Notes: generated by a model not told the origin, from the letters alone. 64,000 bases of DNA from JAICMB01 sp963802915 (GCA_963802915.1 CAWDKQ010000015.1:186001-250000); one strand, 5' to 3'. Shown: positions 8,794 through 17,469, numbered from the stretch's first letter. Made by a program: numbers and translations.

Positions 8794-9177
8794 ATAAGCG
8801 TTCCCAAGTCGGTCGATTAGTACATCGCCGCGCAGCCCGAGGCCGTGCGGCCTAAGCTCGAACAGGTGCGCGCCGCGATCAGGATGGCCGTTCCGGACGC
8901 GGTCGAGGGCATCGGATATCGCATGCCCGGATACAAGCTGCACGGCAAGGCGATGCTGTATTTCGCCGGCTTCAAGGAACATCTTTCGCTGTTTGCTGCA
9001 TCGGGAACATTCTTCACGGCGCTCGAAGATGAACTTAGCGGTTATGAGCTGCGAAAGGGGACGGTCCATTTCCCACTTACCAAACCCGTTCCTGTGAAGC
9101 TCATTAGCCGGATCGCGAAGCTGCGTGCTGCCGGGATAACGGCCGCGATGGAAGAAAAGCGCAAGCCGGGCAAGTGA
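8794..9177 (+). pseudogene. DUF1801 (YdhG-like) protein, start codon lost and early nonsense codon
   Basis: The downstream 110 residues are a good DUF1801 domain ('VRAAIRMAVPDAVEGIGYRM', 'YKLHGKAMLYFAGFKEHLSL', 'LSGYELRKGTVHFPLTKPVP'). Reading upstream in frame gives 'SVPKSVD-stop-YIAAQPEAV': TAG at 8818-8820 sits where the family usually has GAG (VDEYIAAQPEAV). GGAGGG at 8781-8786 is correctly placed for an initiator at 8794, but that codon is ATA. Two separate lesions at the expected start suggest a decayed gene. The only alternative is a GTG at 8845 with no ribosome-binding site. Confidence 0.6.
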
Positions 9178-9376
9178 TCGGGGACCGGGCATCTGTGTAG
9201 CGGCGAATTGCGTAACATCCGGAGGTAGGCTGTTTGGCGCCGAGTTGACGAGAAACGCCGAAAGCACGGAAATGCTGCGAACGAGGAACCAGGGAACCGA
9301 AAATCGAGCCTTAAGCACAGGCTACTGCAGCACGCACCAAGATCGTAGGCGACTGCTTTTGCTTAGTCGGCGGTTC

Positions 9377-9991
9377 CTACGTTGGTTGGCCGCTTTCAGC
9401 CTGTTTTGCTACAACCCGCCGGACTGCATTCATCATCGCTGCCAGTGAGGACAGCGCAAAACGTTTTTGCATGGCACGGCCGATCGGATAACCGATTTGA
9501 GCGAGCAGGGCCCTGGGTTTTGAAAATGCATTGATTTCATACGAGACTGAATCATCGCTGGCATCCCATGAGACGTTGAATCGCTCCTCGCCCGATTCCG
9601 CGTGCTCGCTTAATGTGCCATACGAAAATCCGAAGAGAGGAGACGGCCCTGCCACGTCCACGACGTAAACGATTCTGCACACGTTTATCGAATAAAAACC
9701 ACAGTGGAACGGAACAACGGCGACAGTTGACCCTTCACGGATTTCAGTTTTTTCCGGGAAGACACGTATCCACGTTCTGTCGAACATCTCCCATGTTTGC
9801 AGAGCCGTCCTTGCAGCCAAGAAGGTGTGCATCCCGGTACCTAACCTGATTCGGTGGCGGTCAATGTTGTACCCACTTGGGGGGATGGGGCCGCGTGAAG
9901 CACCCACCTCGGCATACGAGAACGGCGCTAGCATTTGCTGCCGCAATATAGTCCGAAGCCGCTCATCGGTTGGTCGTAATAGCGCGAACAA
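9377..9991 (-). CDS. DUF1990 family protein
   Basis: A 204-aa protein matching DUF1990: 'FSYAEVGASRGPIPPSGYNI', 'RHRIRLGTGMHTFLAARTAL', 'WIRVFPEKTEIREGSTVAVV', 'FGFSYGTLSEHAESGEERF', and a C-terminal amphipathic tail. The biochemical function of this family is unknown to me. It starts with TTG at 9991 behind GGTGAAGG. It stands alone between a decayed DUF1801 gene and an unknown anchored protein. Confidence 0.78.
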   Translation of the reverse strand: MFALLRPTDERLRTILRQQMLAPFSYAEVGASRGPIPPSGYNIDRHRIRLGTGMHTFLAARTALQTWEMFDRTWIRVFPEKTEIREGSTVAVVPFHCGFYSINVCRIVYVVDVAGPSPLFGFSYGTLSEHAESGEERFNVSWDASDDSVSYEINAFSKPRALLAQIGYPIGRAMQKRFALSSLAAMMNAVRRVVAKQAESGQPT

Positions 9992-10056
9992 GCCTTCACC
10001 CTAACAGACGAGCGGCAGTTTTCGGATAATCCCTTATATCGGGAAGTCCCCGTAGA

Positions 10057-10713
10057 TTACCGGTGCGCCAGATTCAAACGAGATTGGAGATCGACTGGCA
10101 GGCTCCAGGATTCCTCTTTATCCCTGACAACGATTCCGGCTGTGTATTGGCCAAAGTAAGTTCGGTAACCAGTTATGCCCGCCTCTGAAGTGGGACCACC
10201 GCGAACGCGAAGTCCCCAGGTATCCTCAGATGGGCTAGGTGCATCTCCGTGTTCAGCACCAAGGAAAATACGCCATGAATCGCGGTTCCTCATCGCGAGC
10301 CCGGCATCGTCGTTATATCCCAAACTGACGCGAAAGCGCGGTTCCGAGTAATGCTGATCGCCGGACAAAGGTCCGTCTTTGTCGTAAAAGAGAAGCTCGG
10401 GACCAAAGTCGCCGATCCGTGAACCGATCTGACACCGCCGCGTCCCCTTCACGTCCATGAACACGAGCAATACCCCTCGCGGCGTACTCGCCGGAATGTG
10501 GGGATCGCTGTCGGGTCCCCAATAGCTGAGCGTCTGGCCAGACGCACTGATCACCTCGAACCGTTTCGCCCGAAGGACATCGGGTGTTGACGACGCCGCA
10601 GCCGTCACTGGGCCGCCCCGCATCAAATCGTGTATCACGCCGCCGAGAAGGCCCGCAACAACGGCGATCACTGCTACGACGGTCTTATTGATAATCTCTG
10701 TCTGAAGATTCAT
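10057..10713 (-). CDS. Hypothetical membrane-anchored protein
   Basis: I do not recognise a named family. The 218-aa protein (ATG at 10713 preferred; an in-frame TTG at 10731 is possible) has one N-terminal membrane segment, residues about 10-31 (VVAVIAVVAGLLGGVI). A soluble periplasmic domain follows, rich in beta-strand-like segments and short charged loops ('RFEVISASGQTLSYWGPD', 'RGVLLVFMDVKGTRRCQIGS', 'FRVSLGYNDDAGLAMRN'). No catalytic motif is evident, and no neighbour suggests a role. Confidence 0.6.
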   Translation of the reverse strand: MNLQTEIINKTVVAVIAVVAGLLGGVIHDLMRGGPVTAAASSTPDVLRAKRFEVISASGQTLSYWGPDSDPHIPASTPRGVLLVFMDVKGTRRCQIGSRIGDFGPELLFYDKDGPLSGDQHYSEPRFRVSLGYNDDAGLAMRNRDSWRIFLGAEHGDAPSPSEDTWGLRVRGGPTSEAGITGYRTYFGQYTAGIVVRDKEESWSLPVDLQSRLNLAHR

Positions 10714-10783
10714 TCGTTCCGCCAGTCTCAATTAGACACCGCACGCTCAACTTGTGTGCCCGTGGACAACGTAGACATGCTCC

Positions 10784-10822
10784 GTTTCCGATAACGTCGA
10801 ACGAAACGGCGATATCGGAAAC
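10784..10822. repeat. 10-bp inverted repeat
   Basis: GTTTCCGATA (10784-10793) and TATCGGAAAC (10813-10822) are perfectly complementary across a 19-nt loop. The site lies between the antitoxin gene's 3' end and the promoter side of the anchored protein gene, so it could be an operator or a terminator. No T-run follows. Confidence 0.35.
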
Positions 10823-10933
10823 TTGCGGAAACCATGTGCTGGCAAGTCGTCTATGAGCGGAACCGCGTCTTTTCGATCGGGATCTGGATATCGAGCAGCG
10901 GGGCGGGTGGGCGGATCAGCGGCACGGCGGCTT

Positions 10934-11206
10934 TCAGGGACGCCGCGAACGCTGGGCCAGATAGTGTTGATCGAGAGCGTACCGGACCAGCGTTTTGATA
11001 ACGGCTTGGCGGCTCACGTTGAGGTCCCGAGCGGCCTTGTCCAGTTCTTCCAACATGCTGGCAGTGACGTCAACATTGACTCGTTGTATCGGCTGTACCA
11101 TGCGGCCTTGGCCTTTGAAAAAACGCGAGATGTCTTTACCCTGATCGGCCAGCCGGGCAATCGCATCGGCGGAAACCGGCTCATCAGTTTTACGAGTTTT
11201 CTTCAT
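10934..11206 (-). CDS. BrnA/CopG-like antitoxin (ribbon-helix-helix)
   Basis: A 90-aa protein starting MKKTRKTDEPVSADAIARLA. The middle matches BrnA-type antitoxins ('DKG/DQGKDISRFF' position), and the C-terminal half is a CopG-type ribbon-helix-helix: 'QRVNVDVTASMLEELDKAAR' followed by 'LNVSRQAVIKTLVRYAL'. The start at 11206 is chosen because its ATG overlaps the stop of the upstream toxin remnant (ATGA), the usual toxin-antitoxin arrangement. The toxin partner is frameshifted (next feature), so this looks like an orphaned antitoxin. Confidence 0.75.
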   Translation of the reverse strand: MKKTRKTDEPVSADAIARLADQGKDISRFFKGQGRMVQPIQRVNVDVTASMLEELDKAARDLNVSRQAVIKTLVRYALDQHYLAQRSRRP

Positions 11207-11458
11207 ATGACGGACTCCTCCTTCGTTGACCTCCACAGCGTGACGAGGTGAAGAATCTCACCCCTCGTCTTCCGTACTTCAAAACACGAATACATCGGTC
11301 GCCCACCCAGCCGATGGCTACAAATGCTCTGGAACGTCCGACCGCTGGTCGAGCCAATATGGCCGAGTGAACAACTCCTGCGCCTCCTCGAACCCGATGC
11401 CGCGCCGTGGATTTGCTCTGAGGCGCTTGCTCTTTCTAGGATCGAAGCTAAACCGCAT
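11203..11458 (-). pseudogene. BrnT-like toxin (DUF497), two frameshifts
   Basis: From the ATG at 11458 the frame reads 'MRFSFDPRKSKRLRANPRRG' and 'IGFEEAQELFTRPYWLDQRS', then meets TAG at 11318-11320. A second frame continues with 'FVAIGWVGDR' and a third with 'MYSCFEVRKTRGEILHLVTL' up to a TGA overlapping the antitoxin ATG. Concatenated, these match a BrnT-like toxin from end to end, so two single-base losses split the gene. BrnT toxins are RelE-fold ribonucleases; this copy should be inactive unless the indels are assembly errors. Confidence 0.7.
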
Positions 11459-11643
11459 CTGATATGACTGTTATACCATTCGAGGGGCGAGCTTGCTGTT
11501 AACCGGCGGATGATTCGAGCTGGGCGTTTCGGATTTAGGCTCCGGGGGGCGGCCCAATGCGCGGTTTGGGCGTTATACGTCAACTGACTTCGCGCCGGTT
11601 TTCTTCCGTGCGGATTCGCCGCGTCGGGCGGTCGAAGCGTCTG

Positions 11644-12820
11644 CTATTTGTCGAAGAAGTCAGGTGCGTTGTCGATGGCGGGGTCGTCCTCTGTACAGTC
11701 AGGCCATGGCCGGTCGGATGCCGCGACCATGGTGAAGCGGAAAGGTGGGCGCGCGCGGATGAGGAAGTAGTGAACCCGAGGGTGGGGATCAACCACGGGA
11801 TCGGTGGCGACTTGCCAGAGGTTCGGGTTGCGCGTGCAGTGGCGGGTGGGAGAGGCGAACACAGAGTTGGTGCCTTTGTACCGCTGGCGCCAGGCTTTCA
11901 AGGTGGCGCGGCCAGTTTGGCCCGTCCACTTGGACACCTCGCTCCACGGAGGGCGCAACCAGAAGGAGACGAAGTCCTGCGGCGTTAATGCGACGGGGTC
12001 GGTGCGGTGGAGCTTTCCGTTTTCGAGGGCGTAGTGCAGGAGCTCAGGTACGCGCATGGCGTCGCCAGCGATGATTTGGAATTCGATGAAAACGTCGTTC
12101 TGATTAGCGCGCGCGTGAATTGGGGCAAAGATGTCCGCCTGTTCACTCCCGTCCAGAAGAAGGAGCGGGTTTGAATAGGTGGACTTAGTTTGCCATACAC
12201 GATAGTAGACGGGTTGCCATACGGAGGTGCACCATGGAAAAACGCCAGTGCTGACGATAAGATGTTCGCGGGGGTCGGACTTTGGAAGCCAATCGGTGGG
12301 CGAGATTTTGACTTCGACGAGTCTCTGCGGGAAGTACGTTTTTTCCTCGTATTTGTTTTGCTCGCTTTACCAGATGCGGTGCCAGTGATTGTCAGCAGAT
12401 TCGTATATGTAGGCGGAGTCATCGGTCCCGCAGACCCGTACTCCCATTGACGTGCGGACCACCAGAAAGCCGGACTGAATTTTCGAAGACGAGACGGTCA
12501 AGATAGCCAAGCCGGTTTTCCCAGCAGGTCGCACCTTCGGGGCAGAAGAGGCCCGCACGACTCAGTTCGTCGTTGAGCTGCTCCTCAAGGACCGCGGGAT
12601 CTGGCGTCCAACGAGCGCCGTTCCATTGCATCGCATCGAGGTGGGATTCGATCCAGTCACGGAGCTGGTGTTTAACGTCTGTCAGCGCCGGCGTCGCGCC
12701 TCTGGCGTCCGAAATCGGCGCGGTCCGCATGGGGACAAGGAGTGCTTGGATTGGGGTCAGGCGATCTTCCGCGGCACGGAGCACGGACGCAACGACAAAC
12801 AGGAGAGCCAAGCGGCACAT
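11644..12820 (-). pseudogene. Degraded paralogue of the secreted hypothetical gene at 31260-32492
   Basis: Three frame segments line up with the intact protein at 31.3-32.5 kb. The N-terminal segment from 12820 has a signal peptide and 'KHQLRDWIESHLDAMQW' (intact: KHQLRDWIETQLRTWND). A second frame has 'SGFLVVRTSMGVRVCG' and 'DDSAYIYESADNHWHRIW', after which TAA near 12370 replaces the expected Glu (WESEQN in the intact copy). The frame then runs on to 'DPVALTPQDFVSFWL' and 'PPFRFTMVAASDRPWP'. So there is one frameshift near 12490-12505 and one nonsense codon. I do not recognise the family function. Confidence 0.75.
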
Positions 12821-13171
12821 TTGACGATAATGCTATCGCATCGGACAGTGTGTGGACACCGTGATAAGTTTCGCATTTGACGTGCAGTCGCCAAACCACC
12901 GGCCTGTGCATGGCGAATTCTCCCACGCACCACCTCGTGGTCAACGTGATCGTTGACAGTGCGTTGGCTCAACCGAGGCATCCTCCTACGGCCAGTGTCC
13001 CCACGCTGAGTTGGTCCGGCAGCGGCTTAAGCCATTGGGAGGTGAAGAATGCCGAAAAGAAAAGCTCTTGAACACGACCCGAGTATGGTCAACGTCGCTG
13101 GTCTCAGCATCGGCGATGCTGGGCCACGACGTCGAGTTCGTCGTGAAACCTCGCAAGCGCGATACGCTTCC
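12821..13171. other. Intergenic region, no clear gene
   Basis: A 351-bp gap. The only feature is an ATG at 13049 on the plus strand preceded by an excellent Shine-Dalgarno (GGGAGGTGA). Its frame begins 'MPKRKALEHDPSMVNVAGLS' but soon runs antisense into the neighbouring gene and matches nothing I know. Confidence 0.5.
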
Positions 13172-13792
13172 TCATTGCGGCCGGAATTTGTGGAACGCCC
13201 AGGTGCCGCGTATACCCTGCGCGAAACACGCGACCATGGCGATCATCATCGCCTGGTTGAGGCCCACAGACCGCGCCATCGCGATCCGTTCCGCAATGTA
13301 GAGCAGCAGGGCCCCGATGGCCGCGACACGCGACATCTTCCCAATACCAATTCCCAAACCCGCAAAGATAACGGCATCGACCCACGCCATGGGTCCCACG
13401 CCTTGGAACATCTGCAAGCCGCAGCCGGCGAGGAATGCAAGCACGCCGGTGACGATGGCCACATAGAATGCCGCCCACATTGCCGGGCGCGCTGCTTTTC
13501 GAGCGCTCTGTTGGTCATGAATTGACCACCCGTCTCCGGACCAGGAACGAGCTTTTGACGGCGCGGCAGGCGCGGGCGCGGAGGCGTACGCAAACTGTGG
13601 ATCGGACGGCGTCGCGTACGGTGGGACCGGAGAACCGGGAGCAATCGGCGGAGGCAGTTGTGGCATGGACGGCGCAGGATCGCCCTGGCCGGGCTTGCGC
13701 GAGTAAACCAGCCGGTAACAGATGGCCGCGGCCGCGACCGCAACAGACACGAAGATCAGCGCAGTCACCGCGAACTGGAGGTTATCGCTCAT
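13172..13792 (-). CDS. Hypothetical membrane protein with proline/alanine-rich linker
   Basis: The ATG at 13792 is chosen for its GGAGGAA site and for an 11-nt overlap with the upstream gene. The 206-aa protein has an N-terminal membrane segment (about 8-28), a Pro/Ala-rich linker (about 35-85), and three C-terminal hydrophobic segments (about 105-125, 135-150, 155-190). No enzyme motif is seen and no family is recognised. It is translationally coupled to the secreted BamE/SmpA-like protein upstream, so the two probably work at the envelope together (inference). Confidence 0.65.
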   Translation of the reverse strand: MSDNLQFAVTALIFVSVAVAAAAICYRLVYSRKPGQGDPAPSMPQLPPPIAPGSPVPPYATPSDPQFAYASAPAPAAPSKARSWSGDGWSIHDQQSARKAARPAMWAAFYVAIVTGVLAFLAGCGLQMFQGVGPMAWVDAVIFAGLGIGIGKMSRVAAIGALLLYIAERIAMARSVGLNQAMMIAMVACFAQGIRGTWAFHKFRPQ

Positions 13793-14378
13793 GTTCCTCC
13801 TTCTTCGGCTCGCGGGACGTAACGACGTCTTTTTCGATTCTGACCTTCGCGGTGCTTCCGTCAGTAAGTTGGTAGGTCCAGATCTCGACGAATCCGTCTT
13901 CGCCGGGGATGGTAATCGAACCTGCCGGCTTCCCAAGCTTGTCCAGGACGGCTGACCGAGCCATTCCGATGTCGATGGCCGCGAACAGGTCGCTCTTGAC
14001 CGGAACGATGGGAGCGGACTCGGCGGGCGCAACCGTAGCCGCGGACTTTGCCGGCGCCATTAACGGCCGCGGAGCCTGGGGATTGGCCGCGCGGGCGGCT
14101 TTCAATTCAGCGATGTTCTTGTTCATCTCGGCGACTTTTTGCTGGACTTTCCGCCGATTTTCCTCGAAGTAGTCGAGCATATATTGCGGAATGCCGCCGT
14201 TGTCTTTGCTGAAGGTTTTGCCGTCCCAGCAAACGACTCCGAGATCGGCGCGATAGAAACGATGATGGCGGTCAGTGGAATCGCACTCCCACTTGATCCA
14301 GGACTCCTGGGCCGTCGTTTTCACGGCAAAGGCGAGCATCAGGACGATGCAGAATGGTATGTCGTAGAAGCGGGACAT
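13782..14378 (-). CDS. Secreted protein with C-terminal SmpA/OmlA-like repeat
   Basis: A 198-aa protein with a signal peptide (about 1-23, ending TTAQ) and a short Cys-containing segment ('KWECDSTDRHHRFYRADLGV', 'VCWDG'). A charged coiled stretch follows ('FEENRRKVQQKVAEMNKNIA'), then a Pro/Ala linker and a C-terminal domain 'IDIGMARSAVLDKLGKP' + 'GFVEIWTYQLTDGSTAKVRI'. The latter resembles the SmpA/OmlA (BamE-fold) module. The exact role is unknown; it heads a two-gene operon. Confidence 0.65.
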   Translation of the reverse strand: MSRFYDIPFCIVLMLAFAVKTTAQESWIKWECDSTDRHHRFYRADLGVVCWDGKTFSKDNGGIPQYMLDYFEENRRKVQQKVAEMNKNIAELKAARAANPQAPRPLMAPAKSAATVAPAESAPIVPVKSDLFAAIDIGMARSAVLDKLGKPAGSITIPGEDGFVEIWTYQLTDGSTAKVRIEKDVVTSREPKKEEHER

Positions 14379-14466
14379 AGTTCACCCTTTACTCGTTATC
14401 GGTGGGGTCAGGGAGAGACTTTATGCCGCTTACTTACGTGCGCGGTTCTGCAGGGGCGGCAGAAAG

Positions 14467-14491
14467 ACCGCTTCCTCCGGTCGCGGCTCGG
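14467..14491 (+). repeat. Dispersed 25-bp stem-loop element, copy 1
   Basis: Shares the core CCTCCGGTCGCGGCTCGG with copies at 62342-62366 and 62561-62585, and is matched in reverse at 25255-25279. GACCG...CGGTC (14466-14482) can pair as a small stem. It lies in the gap between two minus-strand genes. Confidence 0.65.
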
Positions 14492-14512
14492 AATAGACGT
14501 CGTCGGGCTGGA

Positions 14513-14923
14513 TCAGGACTCTTGCGCGCCCAACTCATCGAGCACTTTCGCGGCCCTGGTGAGATTGTCCACCCCGAAAACCAGCAGCGCCTTGGTCGAT
14601 CCGGGCACCTGGCCGCAGTAGGAGTAATCGATGTTGATCTTTTCTTCGCCCAGCCGCGAGGCTGCTCGTCCCAACTCGCCGGGGCGGTTCGGCAGTTCGA
14701 CCACGGCCGCCGCCGTCTCCTCGAAGATCATGCCCAAGCCGCCCAAAACTGACTTGGCGCTGTCGGGATCGTCCACGATGATGCGGGCGAGGCTCTCGCC
14801 CTCGTCCACAAAAGATTGAAAGGCCAGGACATTCACTCCGCGCTCCGCCAGGGCGAGGAAACACGTTCCCAGCGCGCCCGGCTTGTCTTCGATCGTGACT
14901 GTAAACTCCTTCGTCTTCGGCAT
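14513..14923 (-). CDS. Tandem ACT-domain protein
   Basis: A 136-aa protein made of two ACT domains: residues 5-70 ('EFTVTIEDKPGALGTCFLAL', 'RGVNVLAFQSF') and about 72-136 ('AAVVELPNRPGELGRAASRL', 'KINIDYSYCGQ'). ACT domains bind amino acids or other small ligands allosterically. With no catalytic domain, this is probably a stand-alone sensor. It is monocistronic, and the ligand is not predictable. Confidence 0.8.
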   Translation of the reverse strand: MPKTKEFTVTIEDKPGALGTCFLALAERGVNVLAFQSFVDEGESLARIIVDDPDSAKSVLGGLGMIFEETAAAVVELPNRPGELGRAASRLGEEKINIDYSYCGQVPGSTKALLVFGVDNLTRAAKVLDELGAQES

Positions 14924-15001
14924 ATGGGGAGTTATTTATGATAGCCGGAAACAAAACGGAAACACGGGCACGCACTCGGTTGTCCTATATAGGAGGGCAC
15001 A

Positions 15002-16165
15002 GTGGAGTCGAAAACTATTGAGAGAACGGGTCCGATACAGGTCCAGGAATTGAAAGAAATGGCCTCAGCCGAAGGACCTTGCGTAACGATCGTTTTTCCC
15101 TTGCATCGCGAAGACGAACGTCAGATCCGGACCATCTTGAAAAAGGACCTTCAGGAGGTGGAGCAACGTCTGCTCGAAAGGAATGTCAAAGCGGAAGTCC
15201 TGAATGCAATCATGGAACCGTTGCGGCACCTGCCCGACGGGCTCGAGTCCGGCCCCGAAAGCCGGAGTGCGATCGTGTTTCGATCCCTGGCTCTCTTCAA
15301 GCAATACTTTGTTCCCGCCGTTCTCGATAATTCGGTCACGGTTGCGGATCACTTCCAGATGCTGGACCTGCTTGTCGCGGCTCGCGCGTGCCGGCCTTTT
15401 TATATCCTGGCTCTGAGTCAGAAGCATATTCGTCTGCTGCGATGCACCAACACTGCTTCCGAGGAGATCGCTTTACCCTCGTCTGTCCCTCAATCGCTGG
15501 ACGATTTTCTTCAGATGGATCAACCGGACCACGTACTGGACAATTCCGTGACCGCGGGAGCGGGCGTCGGCTCCGGAACCCGCGTGATGTTTGGAACGGG
15601 GACGGACAAGGAGCGCAAGGATCAATACCTGCTTCATTTCTATAAGGCAGTCGATACGGGTGTGACGGAGTTGCTCAAGAACGATCCCGCTCCATTGATC
15701 GTGGCCGGTGTCGAATATGAGTTGGCAGTCTATCGCCATGAAAGCAAGTTTCCCCGGCTGGCCGGCGAAGGCGTTCGCGGAGCGCCGGATGGGCTGAAGG
15801 GCGGGGAACTGCACAAGCGCGCTCTCGAGATCGCGGAGCTGTATTTCGGCAAAGAGGTAGACGAAGCCCTCGCCATGTTCGAGCGGTTCGGGTCCGAACG
15901 AACGTCCGTCAGCCTGAAAGAAATCGTAAAGGCAGCCCACGATGGACGGGTTCTGCATCTATTTGTGGCCGAAGGCGAGCGCCATATGGGGGATTGGGAC
16001 GAGACGAATGACCGCGTCCGAATGCATCGTGAAGAGCAGCCCGGCGGCGAAGACATCATCAACGCCGCCGCGGTTCAGACCCTCCGCCATGGAGGCAATG
16101 TTTTCGTGATCCCGCGCAACAGAATCCCGCACGGCAGCCAAATGGCAGCGGTGATGCGGTATTGA
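15002..16165 (+). CDS. BaeRF family protein (bacterial archaeo-eukaryotic release-factor-like)
   Basis: A 387-aa protein starting with GTG behind AGGAGGG. The N-terminal domain ('PCVTIVFPLHREDERQIRTI'), the middle eRF1 domain 2-like segment ('DLLVAARACRPFYILALSQK', 'HIRLLRC') and the C-terminal L7Ae-like domain ('PLIVAGVEYELAVYRHESKF', 'DGRVLHLFVAEGERHMGDW', 'VQTLRHGGNVFVIPRNRIP') match the BaeRF group of bacterial eRF1 homologues. A ribosome-associated quality-control or anti-stress role has been proposed for the group; no function is shown for this protein. Confidence 0.75.
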   Translation: MESKTIERTGPIQVQELKEMASAEGPCVTIVFPLHREDERQIRTILKKDLQEVEQRLLERNVKAEVLNAIMEPLRHLPDGLESGPESRSAIVFRSLALFKQYFVPAVLDNSVTVADHFQMLDLLVAARACRPFYILALSQKHIRLLRCTNTASEEIALPSSVPQSLDDFLQMDQPDHVLDNSVTAGAGVGSGTRVMFGTGTDKERKDQYLLHFYKAVDTGVTELLKNDPAPLIVAGVEYELAVYRHESKFPRLAGEGVRGAPDGLKGGELHKRALEIAELYFGKEVDEALAMFERFGSERTSVSLKEIVKAAHDGRVLHLFVAEGERHMGDWDETNDRVRMHREEQPGGEDIINAAAVQTLRHGGNVFVIPRNRIPHGSQMAAVMRY

Positions 16166-16171
16166 TGGTAC

Positions 16172-16903
16172 TTGAGCGAGATTAGTCCGTTTCCGCCCGA
16201 ACCGATTCTCAGACCTCTGATGTACCAGAGTTGGAATTGGCTCACGTTCCTGCACTGGGCTTATCCGCCTGATGTTGTGCAGGAGTTGCTGCCCGCTGGC
16301 TTGACTGTTGAGCAATACGACAACATGGCCTGGGTGGGGCTGGTGCCGTTTCGGGTCGACCACCTGCGGTTGCCTTACATGCGCGCGATACCGTGGATCT
16401 CGTCGTTTCCGGAAACGAATGTCCGCACCTACGTGCGTGACCAGGCGGGCGAACGCGGGGTTTGGTTTCTATCCCTGGACGCCGATCGCCTGGCCGCTGT
16501 AGTCGGAGCGCGGACCGGCTTTCGCCTTCCTTATCAGTGGGCTCAGATGACGCTCGAACAGAGCGGCGCATGCATCCGCTACGCCAGCCAACGGAACGGC
16601 CTAATGGCGGTGCGTCCCGCACACTCTGAGATCGAAATCGAAGTCGGCGACGTCTTCGGCCCCGACGAACTCACTGATCGCGATCATTTCCTGACGGCGC
16701 TGTTTCGTCTCTACACGAGTTTCGGAGGAAAGCTCGGATACGCGCCGGTGGAGCACCCGCCGTGGCCGTTGTTCCATGCGCGCGTGGAGAAACTCGATCA
16801 GGACATGATCAGCGCGGCGGGCCTTCCCGAGCCTTTAGGCGATCCTCTGGTCCACTATTCGCCGGGCGTGGACGTCAAGGTCGGGAGACCTGTTCTGCTT
16901 TAG
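16172..16903 (+). CDS. DUF2071 (YqjF-like) family protein
   Basis: A 243-aa protein: 'PLMYQSWNWLTFLHWAYPPD', 'VVQELLPAGLTVEQYDNMAW', 'SSFPETNVRTYVRDQAGERG', 'VWFLSLDADRLAAVVGART' and 'YTSFGGKLGYAPVEHPPWPL' are DUF2071 hallmarks. The family has an acetoacetate-decarboxylase-like fold, but its activity is not established. The frame begins 6 nt after the BaeRF stop with TTG (16172); an internal ATG at 16220 is the alternative. Probably co-transcribed with the BaeRF gene. Confidence 0.78.
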   Translation: MSEISPFPPEPILRPLMYQSWNWLTFLHWAYPPDVVQELLPAGLTVEQYDNMAWVGLVPFRVDHLRLPYMRAIPWISSFPETNVRTYVRDQAGERGVWFLSLDADRLAAVVGARTGFRLPYQWAQMTLEQSGACIRYASQRNGLMAVRPAHSEIEIEVGDVFGPDELTDRDHFLTALFRLYTSFGGKLGYAPVEHPPWPLFHARVEKLDQDMISAAGLPEPLGDPLVHYSPGVDVKVGRPVLL

Positions 16904-16908
16904 AACGT

Positions 16909-17469
16909 CTACCGGCTGGCCGGAGGAACGATGCCGTTCATTCGCGCGTACACTACCATTTGTCCGTAGTGATCGAAGCTGTGCCAGGCCGGGATGGTTG
17001 CAAGGTTCAATCGCGGCATCGATTGATTCCCAAACGGCGCTTTTATCAGTTCCGTGGCGTTCTTCTCCGTAATCGAATTCATGGCTTTATGCCCGTACAC
17101 AAAAGCGGCCTTCAGGTACTTCACGACGTCCTCTTTGGATTTGATGCTCGCCGCGCCATTCTCGTGCTCGCCGAGCGACACCGGATTGGCTTCTCCCAGC
17201 ACGCTGGCCGAAACCTCGTAGATCACGGTGGCGATGTGCGTGGCTTGGAGTCGAAATGTGCGCACTCCTTTGAACGCGCCTTGAGACGGCGACGGAGCGA
17301 AGTCGAATTTGTCGGCCGGCATCGCCTCTACCAGCGGAACCAATTCGCCCTCAATCGATTTGAGGTCTGAGTCCAGGGCCTGCGCGAGCGTCGAATGCGA
17401 CGGCCCGGCGGCAAATGTCAAAGAAATCCCAAAAGCGCCCAGCAAAAGCGTCGAAAAAAGTCGATGCAC
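16909..17469 (-). CDS. DinB family protein with signal peptide
   Basis: A 186-aa protein with a signal peptide (1-21, ending FAAG) and a four-helix DinB-like domain: 'LVEAMPADKFDFAPSPSQGA' (a common DinB phrase), 'RTFRLQATHIATVIYEVSAS', 'AWHSFDHYGQMVVYARMNGI'. The histidines in THIAT and in WHSFDH are candidate metal ligands. The signal peptide implies periplasmic location, a common variant in acidobacteria. The stop lies 5 nt from the convergent DUF2071 stop. Confidence 0.8.
   Translation of the reverse strand: MHRLFSTLLLGAFGISLTFAAGPSHSTLAQALDSDLKSIEGELVPLVEAMPADKFDFAPSPSQGAFKGVRTFRLQATHIATVIYEVSASVLGEANPVSLGEHENGAASIKSKEDVVKYLKAAFVYGHKAMNSITEKNATELIKAPFGNQSMPRLNLATIPAWHSFDHYGQMVVYARMNGIVPPASR

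Noticed and set aside
10823..11251. 142-codon plus-strand frame
   Set aside because: Antisense to the antitoxin/toxin pair, which has clear family identity.
11985..12422. 145-codon minus-strand frame
   Set aside because: Ser/Thr/Lys-rich wrong-frame reading of the pseudogene; the homologous frame is a different one.
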